Assembly: GCA_949358305.1 (NCBI GenBank)
Contig: OX442316.1
Coordinates: 806,001 to 870,000, forward strand
Reading direction: 5' to 3'
Source of the DNA: Strigamia acuminata
Lineage: Eukaryota; Arthropoda; Chilopoda; Geophilomorpha; Linotaeniidae
DNA length: 64,000 bases
Each line of letters opens with the position of its first letter. Position 1 is the first letter of the stretch. Below are positions 40,682 to 50,059 of this stretch, in pieces. The notes beneath the pieces were generated by a model that was given only the letters and a program-made list of their open reading frames with translations, had not been told where the DNA came from and did no database searches. The translations under genes were made by a program, and so were the position numbers.

Positions 40682-42685
40682 GTCTAATGAACCACTTCCT
40701 TTTTCGGAATTATCGGATAATTTATTTTTTCGTAAACCTAAACATTTGACAGTTCCATACCTTGATGAAACTGTAAATAAACCACCTTCACTAGTAATAT
40801 CTTATGAGGCTGTACCTGTCTGTCGGCGAACCAGTAGTTCTACTGGTGGTGTCGAAGAGAATTTACAAGCAATGACTGACCAGTTAGAAAATTTAAGTAT
40901 TTTCAACGGTAAATGGAATGCACCAAAGAAACCTCTTAAACCCAAAGTATTCAAATTAAGAAAACTTCTTAAAATTGAAAAATGGAATGGCAAAGAAAGA
41001 GTAGAACTTCTTGGAAAATTGTGTAGTAGCAAACTTATGAATGGTCGTAAAGACGATCCGCGTATGAACGTTCAAATTGGAGGTTTGAACTACAACGCAT
41101 TAGTAGATTCCGGCGCTACACAGTGCTTTATTGGAATTCAACTCCTCTCAAACACAGAGATCCCCGTAGAATTCATTCAAGAATGTCCACGTGGAATGAG
41201 AGTTTGTGCCGTTGGAATAGACCATCGCCCACTCGGCCAAGTTACACTTTGTGTAAAATGGGCGAATAAGAAGAGAGTTACACCAATTAACTTCATCATT
41301 TTACAGAAAAATGTATGTGGATTAATTTTAGGACATAACTTCATGCGTAGAACAGGAGTTAACCTGAATCCGAAACGAGCGGTGTTCACCTGCGATGATA
41401 TGCCAGGATGGACAGCGCCGTACGAAACCACTGAGCTTAATTGTTGTTTAGCAAATATTAAGACTCTTAATTTACAAGGAGAAGAAGTTCCTACGTCACC
41501 TGATTGGGCAGAGAAACTTGTCGAAGGTTGTGACAGTTCCGTTGAAGAAAAACAATTACTCGTAAACGTTCTTTTAGACTTAAAAAACGTATTCCGAGAC
41601 CAATTGGGCTGTACGAAGGTTGCCAAGCATAGTATTAAGTTTAAACCTGGTGCTACTTGGAAACACCAGCCTTACAGGATGTATAATCCGGCTAAGAAAG
41701 CCATAATGACTGAATTGGTCGAGGAATTGGAGGCCGATGGTTTAATCGAGCCTGCAACCGGCCCGTACATAAGTCACCCCGTTATAGTGGCTAAACCCGG
41801 CGGAAAATATCGCTTGTGTATAGATTACCGTTGGTTGAATGCAATCACGGAAGTTGACGCAATCCAGATGCCTAGTATTGATCTTTTGATTCATCATACT
41901 AATCAGGCAAAATACTTTACATCTATTGATCTAACTAAAGGTTACCATCAAATGGAAATGGAAGAGGAAGATAAGAGTAAAACTGCTTTTTACACCCCAA
42001 AAGGCAAATTTCAATTCAAAAGGTTGCCATTTGGTCTTTGTAATGCACCAAGCTCTTTTCAACACCTCATGACTAAAGTATTAGGCGACTCTTTATACAA
42101 ACACGCCCTTGTCTATTTAGATGATATAATCATTTTTTCAGACACATGGGAAAATCATTTATTACATATTAGAGACGTACTTAAGAAGTTAGACGCCGCG
42201 AATCTAACTATCAATAAGGACAAATCGAAATTTGGTCGAACATCATTACGATTTTTAGGCCATCTGATTTCTGAGGGATCCCTTCTTCCAGACCCCGACA
42301 AAGTCTCGGCTGTAAGAAATTTCCCCAAACCAACTTGTTCAAAAGACATCCAACGATTTATAGGACTTGCAAATTTTTTCCGAAAATTCATTCCCAATAT
42401 TGCGAATATTGCCCGTCCATTGACAAGTATTATGCATGACCAAGCCACCTTTGTATGGGATTGTCCACAAATAGCTGCGTTTGAAACTATCAAAGATATT
42501 TTGTGCGACAAAGATCAAGCTCTCCTCTACATGCCAGATATGAATAAGCCTTTTGTCATTTTGACAGATGCTTCTCACTCAGGCTTGGGTGCAGTACTCT
42601 GCCAGGATGTAGAATTATTCTGTGAAAAGAAACAGAGATCAATAATGGTCCCGAAGGCAGTCGCGTACGCCAGCCGAGTACTACA
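40641..42685 (+). CDS. Gypsy-1 Pol part 1: protease, RT, start of RNase H
   Basis: Open in the -1 frame from the slippery site; the first ATG is at 40746 but is probably not used. Protease shows ALVDSGATQCFIG and LILGHNFM. RT shows YRLCIDYRWLNAIT, DLTKGYHQMEM, RLPFGLCNAPSSFQ and catalytic LVYLDDIIIFS, then FLGHLISEG. RNase H starts at FVILTDASHSGLGAVL and AVAYASRVL. The frame enters Copia-4 LTR sequence at 42686 and stops at 42698. It resumes in frame at 49577. Confidence 0.94.
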
Positions 42686-43166
42686 TGTTGGCCTTTAATC
42701 TTAAATAAGGTGAGTTGAAGCAGTTTTCAATGTTTTGTAACACTAGCACAAATTGTGCCGCCATCTTTAATATCATGGAAAAACATGTGAGAACAAATGA
42801 TACATGGTTTGAGGTTATTTCACCTCACAAACTATAAGAAGGACAAATCACTATTGTATTCAATTTGATTTGTCCTGTACAATGTTTAAACATAAACAAC
42901 TTAAAACAGAACAAGTTCTTAATGCAAAATGCTCATAAGAGCAGACGACAATTAGACAAATCATTATATAAAGGTAAATCAGTTGTGGTAACGAAACACG
43001 CATTAGATAAAAAGCAATAACAACTGATCTGCAATTCCGGGACATAATACAATGATAAACTAATCGCGGGACAATCGTGCTAATCCGGAAACGCACGAAG
43101 TAATCTCTCCATCGTAAATCGGAACTGACTGTGACAACACTTGTCCCTAAACTTTACATATCAATA
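42686..43166 (-). repeat. Copia-4 3' LTR
   Basis: 481 bp. Contains the hairpin AGGACAAATCA/TGATTTGTCCT and TTAAAGATGGCGGC near its sense 3' end. Matches 49091-49571. Confidence 0.94.
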
Positions 43167-43185
43167 CCCCCTCTGGACAACTGTG

Positions 43186-46100
43186 TCACATGTCAAAGAT
43201 GTGTCCACACAATTCAGTCAAACGTGGTCGGGCTAACCACTTGGTTAATAAATCGGCCACGTTCAGTCTTCCAGAAACGTGCCGGATGTCGAAGACCTTG
43301 CTTTCATACAGATCGCGTAAATAATGAAAGCGAACCTCGATGTGTTTGTTCGCTTTATTTTCTACGCGGTTCTTGCTATATTGTATCGCCGCTGTGCTAT
43401 CAGCCAAGACACAGGGCTGCAAATTCCCAAAGTAGTCGAACATTACCGACATGTTGAAGAGCCTCTTAAGCCATATCAGTTCCCTGACGCCATCAACGAT
43501 GGCCACAAACTCTGACTCCATCACGGATAACGTGGTCATCTTCTGCTTTCTACACGACCACGAGACCGGAACACCGCCCAGGAAAACCACATGACCTCCG
43601 AAACTCCTTCGTTGGTCTACATCCGTAGCGTATGACGCATCGGTAAATACCGTTAGCAAAGCGCTTTTGCATCTCGAGAGATCAATACAATAATCCTCAG
43701 TACTTTTCAGGTACCTGAGTACCTGCAATAACATATTAACATGTCTCTGAGAATGTCGCTCGTTGTATTGGGAGAGCACAATGGTGGAAAATAGTATGTC
43801 TGGTCTGGTTCGCGACGCCAAGAACAGAAGACTACCAACCAGCGATCTATAGGGGAACACGGTGTCAAGTTGTTCATCCTTCTTCACCCCCATTATCATA
43901 GTACCTACAGCTCCAGGTAACTGAACTTTATGCGACCCATCGATTTTGAAATGGTTGCATAATCTCTCGATATATTTGCGCTGATGCACTAAGATCTTGC
44001 CATTCACACGCGTAAATTCTATGCCTAGTAAATGGGTCACTGGCCCAAGGTTTACCATTTGGAAATGGTCTGCTATCCAGGACAGGACATCTTTCTCGAT
44101 CTTTTCGTTGCGTGAAAAGATGACTAAATCATCGACATACACGACTAAAACTACATCTCTGTCCATACAATAAACACAGTTAAAACCAGGGACCGGTTTG
44201 AATCCTATGTGCAACAGTCTGTCGTGCAACTTTTCGAACCACATACGGCCCGACTGATGCAGGCCGTATAAAGCTTTGTAAAGCTTCCAGCACTTGCCGA
44301 CATTCTGTGGCGTTTGAAACCCCTTTGGAATTCCCATGTATTGGACCTCGTCCAAATCTCCGTAGAGATATGCGGCTTTTATGTCCGCATGTGTGTCTCT
44401 CCAATTCATGAGGACGACCAACATGCAAAATAACACCAAGATAACAACAAAATTCACCACTGGTGAGAACACCTCGGTGAAATCTATGCCCGGTCGCTGT
44501 TTAAAACCTTGGGCGACCAGTCTCGCTCGATGACGTCTTATTTCCCCGGTATTATCTCTCTTGATCTTATAGATCCATTTGCTGCCTAGCAATTGTTGGT
44601 CTTTCTCACAATCAACCTCTTCATATACCTTTCTTTCATTAAATATGTCAATTTCTTCTTGCATTGCGCCAACCCATTCGGACTTTCGCTCGCCTTTTAT
44701 AGCCTCCTCGTAGGTGTTGGGCTCAAGCGCACACCAACCCGCAAAACCCGCAAATGGGTTCGGAAGTTCTACATTTTGAGTTTTCCCTGAGAAATCAAAC
44801 AGATCTGCCTCAAACTCGTATCCGTTTTCTTGGCACCAATGCAATGCCTCAATTCTGCTGCGGAGCCTTTTCTTATCTGGCGCTACATAATGCGCATAGG
44901 TTTGCCCAGCATCCCTTCCTGTTTGCCTAATATATGGTCTGATATCCCAATCATTCATATTCAATTTTAACAAAGGAACACCCCCAACTGCTACAGCCTC
45001 TTGGCCCCCTCTTACGTTTGGAGAAGCTAACAGTGCTTCTTGAAAAACCTCTTCATCATCACTGACTTCGTCAGTTGGTTCTCCAGTAAATTCAATTAGT
45101 TTTGGTTTCTTAAAAACCAGGGGTTTAGGGGTTGTTGGTAATGGGGGCTTACCAAGTGTCAAATCCACAGCTGGTGGAAGCGGCTTTAAAACAGGTGGCA
45201 CGGCTTGTTGGACAGGTAAACCCTGAATTGGGGGAACTTGACCTGGCAAAATTTGACCTGGTATAGGAACAGGTGCTAACCTCACTGGTGTTGGTGCTTC
45301 GTCATCTGACTCAAGTCCCAAGTCACTCACATTAAAGTATTCAAAACTTTGTGTCTGTTCCTTTCCGTTTTTAGGAATGTGGTTCCCCTTCTCGTGCCAA
45401 TATTCATTTTCATTAATGGTCACGTGTTTTGACCCAAAAATCTTATTACGTGTTGGGTCCCATATGCGATATCCCTTTGTATCAGTACAATAACCTACAA
45501 GGGCTCCAACCCAAGCTCTTGGTTCCAATTTGCTATGGCGTTGTTGGGCAGGGATATGTGTATAACATTTTGATCCAATGCATCTTAAATGCCTAACTGA
45601 AGCCCTTTTGTTATAAAATACATTATAGGGGGAACGATTGTTCAATTTCGGATGTGGGTATAAGTTCTTAACATAAACAAGAGTTACCGCTAACTCTCCC
45701 CACAATCTCTTGGGAAGACCCGTTTCGATTAGCATTGCTCTCACCCCCTCTAAGATTAGGCGGTTGGCCCGCTCTGCGACAGAATTCATTTCGGGCGAAT
45801 AGGCATTCGTCCGCTCGCATTTAATTCCTTCTTGTTGAGCATAATCTTCCCATTCCTTGGATACGAACTCACCCCCTCGGTCAGTTCGTATCGCTTTGAC
45901 CTTTTTAGACGTTGTGCGTTCAATCTCTCTTTGCCAAATCTTAAAAATCCCTAATACATCACTTTTCTTCTTCATGATGTATATCCACATAAAACGTGAA
46001 AAATCGTCCACTATAAGTAGGAAATAACTCCCACCCCCAAGGGTTTTAGTTTGGCTCGCTCCCCAGACGTCCATATGGACAAGGTCTAATATGCCTTTGG

Positions 46101-47907
46101 TCAAAATCTGTCCTATTGGGGGAAATCCAGCGCGTGTTTTCTTGGCTTTCATGCACGCGTCACACTGGTCCATGTCTCTATTAGACAATTTCACTCCAAA
46201 AATATCTGTTGACTTCTCCATGTCAACAATACCCTTTGTGTGTAAATGTGCCATACGGCCGTGCCAATAGCTAATATCTAACGCTTTATCCGCTTTCCCA
46301 TTAGGCTGAACCCCATTAATTCCGCTGGCCGGAAGTGCACTCGCGTCTGTCGCGCCGGAAACTATTTTCCCTGGAGTTTTACTGCCCTTGATGCCTTTTG
46401 GTGTTTCTAACACCTCACTATAAGACGGTTTTATAGTATCGCTCGCCTGCGTTACGCATTCACTCGAATTAGTATTGGATACGCTAGTATTTACAACATT
46501 AACACTTTCAGTAACATTCAGTGTATTAGTAATCGGATTACTTATGCTAAGTGCATCCGCATGCGTCGGAATTGCACTTGCATTTACAGAAGGAACCGCA
46601 ATCTGACAAGAACTCTTGTACATTCTGTCCGACTGACGCATGGCTGTCAGTATTGGTTCCGTAATCCGTTGTTTGAAAATGACCATTTTCCCTTCACCAA
46701 CTCGGGTTATATACCCAGCCTCATCAGTGCGACCGAGGGAAATCAAATTTTTAGTAAAATTTGGTGCGTAAAACACATTCTTTAATATGAATGGGTGCCC
46801 TTGAGATTTATCCCGTGATTCTAGTTTAATATCTCCCACCCCGTCAATTTTGGATGAACCCTCACCCAATCGCACTGAATAATTGGAAAGAGGCTTGTAA
46901 TTCACAAAACCATGTTTAGTGAAGGTAAAGTGGTCGGTGGCGCCAGTGTCCACATACCAAGCCATGTCTTGCACCCCCGATGATGTAACAAATGAAGACA
47001 CGGTTGTCGTTGATTGTCCAATAGTCTGCTGAAGCGATGTGTAGAATCCTTCCAGTTCCTCAGAAGAGCTCAGATTAGCTTTTCTTCCCCGTGCACGTCC
47101 TCGGCCTTTGCCGCGTCCACGAGACTGAGAAATATTCGATGCAGATTTGGTCGGCACAATCGTAAAGCCCTGTTTCGATGAAGGGCAATCGCGTGAAAAG
47201 TGTCCTTTTCCGCCGCAGTTGTAACAAACAACTCCTTTTTGCTGCGGCTTTTGCGGATTCGTCGCATAAGCACCAGATGCAGATGCGTCTCCTGGCGCAG
47301 TTCCACCATGAGTTCTGTTGTACTCAGCAAGGAGCCTTTCTTTAACTTTGGCCACTGTAAAGTCGGCCTTGTCCCAGTGGTACACAATGGATTTTAATGC
47401 CTCGTATTCAGGCCCGAGGAAATCCAAATATTGGAACGCGATTTCCTTTTCCGTTAAAGTAATATCCACGTCCTTTAACTCTATCGCCTTCCTGTCCACC
47501 CTAGAAGTGAACACGACCATGTCGTCCCCTGGAAGCATTTGGAGCTGTAAAAACTCCCGGCGTAGCCTGGCTTGTCGCGCCATCGTGGTCGGCTGGTACG
47601 CTGTTTTCAGTGCGTCCCACGCTTCTTTTGCCGTTTTATGTGCGACAGCAACACCTTTCTGCGCTTCTGTGCAGCCGAGACAAATGGAGGAACGTGCACG
47701 GGATTCACGTGCCTGGAAATCACGCTTTTCCTTCGGGGAGGCCGTTACGGCCAACGCTGGCTCGGTTCCAATTACGTGAGCCCAAACTCCTTGGTGCTCT
47801 AAGTAAAGCTGCATGTCGACGGCCCAAGACTCATAATTTGCGCCGTCTAATTTGCGAATGTTTGCATTAAATGGCTTGGAAAAATCTTCCATCACTTCAC
47901 TGGCCAT
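43186..47907 (-). CDS. Copia-4 Gag-Pol polyprotein with MBD-like domain (intact)
   Basis: 1573 residues from the ATG at 47907, chosen because MASEVMEDFSK aligns with the starts of Copia-1 and Copia-3; 21 in-frame codons upstream are probably leader. The zinc knuckle CYNCGGKGHFSRDCP is at 228, and the protease motif is WYVDTGATDHFTF. The HHCC site includes CDACMKAKKTRAGF. Integrase has D613 in HMDVWGAS, RTDRGGEF and AERANRLI. The methyl-CpG-binding-like domain runs from W987 (YIRQTG, AGQTYAHYVAP, RLRSR) to FDF at 1037. RT is VVYVDDLVIFS, and RNase H is VFTDASYATDVDQRRSFGG through LLTKWLARPR. It stops 10 bp before the polypurine tract. Only distantly similar to Copia-3. Confidence 0.96.
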   Translation of the reverse strand: MASEVMEDFSKPFNANIRKLDGANYESWAVDMQLYLEHQGVWAHVIGTEPALAVTASPKEKRDFQARESRARSSICLGCTEAQKGVAVAHKTAKEAWDALKTAYQPTTMARQARLRREFLQLQMLPGDDMVVFTSRVDRKAIELKDVDITLTEKEIAFQYLDFLGPEYEALKSIVYHWDKADFTVAKVKERLLAEYNRTHGGTAPGDASASGAYATNPQKPQQKGVVCYNCGGKGHFSRDCPSSKQGFTIVPTKSASNISQSRGRGKGRGRARGRKANLSSSEELEGFYTSLQQTIGQSTTTVSSFVTSSGVQDMAWYVDTGATDHFTFTKHGFVNYKPLSNYSVRLGEGSSKIDGVGDIKLESRDKSQGHPFILKNVFYAPNFTKNLISLGRTDEAGYITRVGEGKMVIFKQRITEPILTAMRQSDRMYKSSCQIAVPSVNASAIPTHADALSISNPITNTLNVTESVNVVNTSVSNTNSSECVTQASDTIKPSYSEVLETPKGIKGSKTPGKIVSGATDASALPASGINGVQPNGKADKALDISYWHGRMAHLHTKGIVDMEKSTDIFGVKLSNRDMDQCDACMKAKKTRAGFPPIGQILTKGILDLVHMDVWGASQTKTLGGGSYFLLIVDDFSRFMWIYIMKKKSDVLGIFKIWQREIERTTSKKVKAIRTDRGGEFVSKEWEDYAQQEGIKCERTNAYSPEMNSVAERANRLILEGVRAMLIETGLPKRLWGELAVTLVYVKNLYPHPKLNNRSPYNVFYNKRASVRHLRCIGSKCYTHIPAQQRHSKLEPRAWVGALVGYCTDTKGYRIWDPTRNKIFGSKHVTINENEYWHEKGNHIPKNGKEQTQSFEYFNVSDLGLESDDEAPTPVRLAPVPIPGQILPGQVPPIQGLPVQQAVPPVLKPLPPAVDLTLGKPPLPTTPKPLVFKKPKLIEFTGEPTDEVSDDEEVFQEALLASPNVRGGQEAVAVGGVPLLKLNMNDWDIRPYIRQTGRDAGQTYAHYVAPDKKRLRSRIEALHWCQENGYEFEADLFDFSGKTQNVELPNPFAGFAGWCALEPNTYEEAIKGERKSEWVGAMQEEIDIFNERKVYEEVDCEKDQQLLGSKWIYKIKRDNTGEIRRHRARLVAQGFKQRPGIDFTEVFSPVVNFVVILVLFCMLVVLMNWRDTHADIKAAYLYGDLDEVQYMGIPKGFQTPQNVGKCWKLYKALYGLHQSGRMWFEKLHDRLLHIGFKPVPGFNCVYCMDRDVVLVVYVDDLVIFSRNEKIEKDVLSWIADHFQMVNLGPVTHLLGIEFTRVNGKILVHQRKYIERLCNHFKIDGSHKVQLPGAVGTMIMGVKKDEQLDTVFPYRSLVGSLLFLASRTRPDILFSTIVLSQYNERHSQRHVNMLLQVLRYLKSTEDYCIDLSRCKSALLTVFTDASYATDVDQRRSFGGHVVFLGGVPVSWSCRKQKMTTLSVMESEFVAIVDGVRELIWLKRLFNMSVMFDYFGNLQPCVLADSTAAIQYSKNRVENKANKHIEVRFHYLRDLYESKVFDIRHVSGRLNVADLLTKWLARPRLTELCGHIFDM

Positions 47908-48021
47908 TATGCGATGCGTAGCACAATACACAAAATCACTTAGAATCACAACACTTGCAAAATATAACACTTAACCCACCAAAAATTAGGCGAAAAATAA
48001 TACAATTCCACCCGGGGTACA

Positions 48022-48164
48022 GCTCAATAAGTGAGCACAACTTCTCCGACTAGTCGCTACAAGGACCTCCGACCGACACACCTGGGGTCGCGGGAAAATC
48101 CCCTTGCTTCGAGCAAGCCTAGCCGAAAATAAGACGACACTAGGCGAATGCCTAAAGGGTGCCG
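48022..48164 (-). promoter_or_regulatory. Conserved branched leader RNA fold, Copia-4 copy
   Basis: On the minus strand: CGGCAC/GTGTCG (one G-U) with CCTT bulge, then TAGGC/GCCTA with loop ATTC (48135-48164). GGCTAG/CTAGTC forms the long-range helix, with CAAGG/CCTTG nested. The terminal hairpin is GCTCA/TGAGC with loop CTTAT (48022-48036). TCCCGCG is conserved. Confidence 0.82.
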
Positions 48165-49090
48165 AATATATTAAAGGGCCCAAACAAAACCTTAATAATA
48201 TTCACAAATAATTTCGAACCCAAATATATACACTTTTAAGATGTTAAGATGGCAAGTTGATGTGTGAATTGCGGGAGGAATCGTCGCAAGTCCAACGCTG
48301 GCTGCTTGGAGCTCCCTCGGAGCACAGGCGCACACCGGGGTGCTAACCTGTGTGTGTGCGGCAATAATAACCTCGCACACTTCGCGCACGTCCGCGCCTT
48401 CGCAATTGCCGTATTGCAAATTGCGGTTCTTCAATGTCGAATGCACGTGCGTATTCCGTACGCACGGGTTCTCCAACGTCGGTACGTCGTTCGAGACGTA
48501 CGTGGTGAACGTTGATCGTTCGTGATGCGAAATATTCGCGATGATCGCCGCCGCACTCGTATCTGGCGAAAAATGCACAAAATCGACGAACTTCGCCGAT
48601 AAATTAGTGCTAATGCACGCAAAACACCTCACACTGGTGTAAATAACAAATACAGTTACTTGAAAACGCTCGTAGAATCCAAAAACCGCTGCAAAACGAT
48701 GCTGGAAACAGCCAAAACACTTAACACCTGGTCGGCGCCATCTTGGATTTCCGAAAATGTGATCCAGGTTGGGAAATACAATTTCGCGTGGTTTTAGCAG
48801 TTTCCTTCTGCTAAATGCCGGATATTTTAACGAAAATATCTTGTCCTCACCGCTAGTGATGAAAACGCTGGCCGCTCCACGCTGAAAACCGCTCAAAATC
48901 GTCGAAAAACGAATAATTTCGACTCCGCCGACCCCCGATGTTGGCTGCGCTACTCGGCGACGTGCGGGAAACGTTCCGTGTCGCCCCGCCTCCGTTTTCC
49001 GTGCGTCGTGGCCGTTCGCGACGTGGAAAATCGCCGAAAAATTGCTTTATACAATAGCAACTCACCAGAAACGTAATCCTCTGCTACCAC
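48165..49090 (-). other. Copia-4 leader, upstream part, with PBS at 49076-49089
   Basis: The minus strand reads TGGTAGCAGAGGAT one base from the LTR, a 14-base match to the initiator tRNA-Met complement. The rest is CpG-rich and noncoding, with a GGCGCCATCTTGG motif near 48733. Confidence 0.75.
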
Positions 49091-49571
49091 TGTTGGCCTT
49101 TAATCTTAAATAAGGTGAGTTGAAGCAGTTTTCAATGTTTTGTAACACTAGCACAAATTGTGCCGCCATCTTTAATATCATGGAAAAACATGTGAGAACA
49201 AATGATACATGGTTTGAGGTTATTTCACCTCACAAACTATAAGAAGGACAAATCACTATTGTATTCAATTTGATTTGTCCTGTACAATGTTTAAACATAA
49301 ACAACTTAAAACAGAACAAGTTCTTAATGCAAAATGCTCATAAGAGCAGACGACAATTAGACAAATCATTATATAAAGGTAAATCAGTTGTGGTAACGAA
49401 ACACGCATTAGATAAAAAGCAATAACAACTGATCTGCAATTCCGGGACATAATACAATGATAAACTAATCGCGGGACAATCGTGCTAATCCGGAAACGCA
49501 CGAAGTAATCTCTCCATCGTAAATCGGAACTGACTGTGACAACACTTGTCCCTAAACTTTACATATCAATA
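49091..49571 (-). repeat. Copia-4 5' LTR
   Basis: Matches 42686-43166. Followed on the right by the CTACA duplication and a 113-bp island of Gypsy-1 pol. Confidence 0.94.
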
Positions 49572-49576
49572 CTACA

Positions 49577-49689
49577 CGGGGCCGAAGTGCGATATTCCAC
49601 ACCAGAATTAGAATGCTTAGCCGTTGTGTGGGCAATTGAACGGTTTCGACCGTATATTGAGTACACAACTTTCACTTTGGAGTCCGATG
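49577..49689 (+). CDS. Gypsy-1 Pol part 2: RNase H island between two Copia insertions
   Basis: A 113-bp fragment encodes the RNase H motif YSTPELECLAVVWAIERFRP followed by FTLESD. Its frame joins 42685 on the left and 55235 on the right once both Copia elements and one copy of each duplication are discounted. It ends in CGATG, the Copia-5 target duplication. Confidence 0.92.
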
Positions 49690-49901
49690 TGTTGATCCAT
49701 AATCGATGTGAGTGCAGACTAAAAGAGCGAGACATGGTTTTCAAACTTGCCTAAACCATAAGTCATGGTGGCAGACATCTTTATTCTGCCAAATCATAAA
49801 AACAAGTGGCTTTGGCTTGTGATTTGTTCTTCACAAGTCAAATAATCGGAAACATGCGACATCAACAGGCTGACGCCATGTGCTTGCTCCAAATCCCAAC
49901 A
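49690..49901 (-). repeat. Copia-5 3' LTR (212 bp)
   Basis: On the minus strand it begins TGTTGGG and ends GATCAACA. Contains ACAAATCA..TGATTTGG pairing and GAATAAAGATG. Same start as the Copia-1 and Copia-3 LTRs but less than half their length. Confidence 0.94.
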
Positions 49902-50059
49902 TACCCCCTCTGAGCATCACATGGTCTAAGCCTGTCAGGAGAATAACCTGAATACGCTGTAACCCGACACTGCGCATTGTTCTAACTGCGCTCCGAAAAA
50001 GCATTGAATCCGTGAATCCCAACAACCATTATAAAAAGATCTTTAAACTTAAACAGTAT

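Larger units (their letters stand above)
42686..49571 (-). mobile_element. Copia-4: complete Ty1/copia element nested in Gypsy-1 pol
   Basis: Two 481-bp LTRs, identical by eye, flanked by CTACA (42681-42685 and 49572-49576). Minus-strand order: LTR, PBS, leader with conserved fold, intact 1573-codon gag-pol, polypurine tract CCAGAGGGGG (43167-43176), LTR. In the sense direction the LTR starts TATTGATATG rather than TG if the 5-bp duplication is taken at face value. It looks autonomous. Confidence 0.96.

Noticed and set aside
42860-43096. 78-codon ORF repeated at 49265-49501
   Set aside because: It lies in both Copia-4 LTRs and has no coding features.
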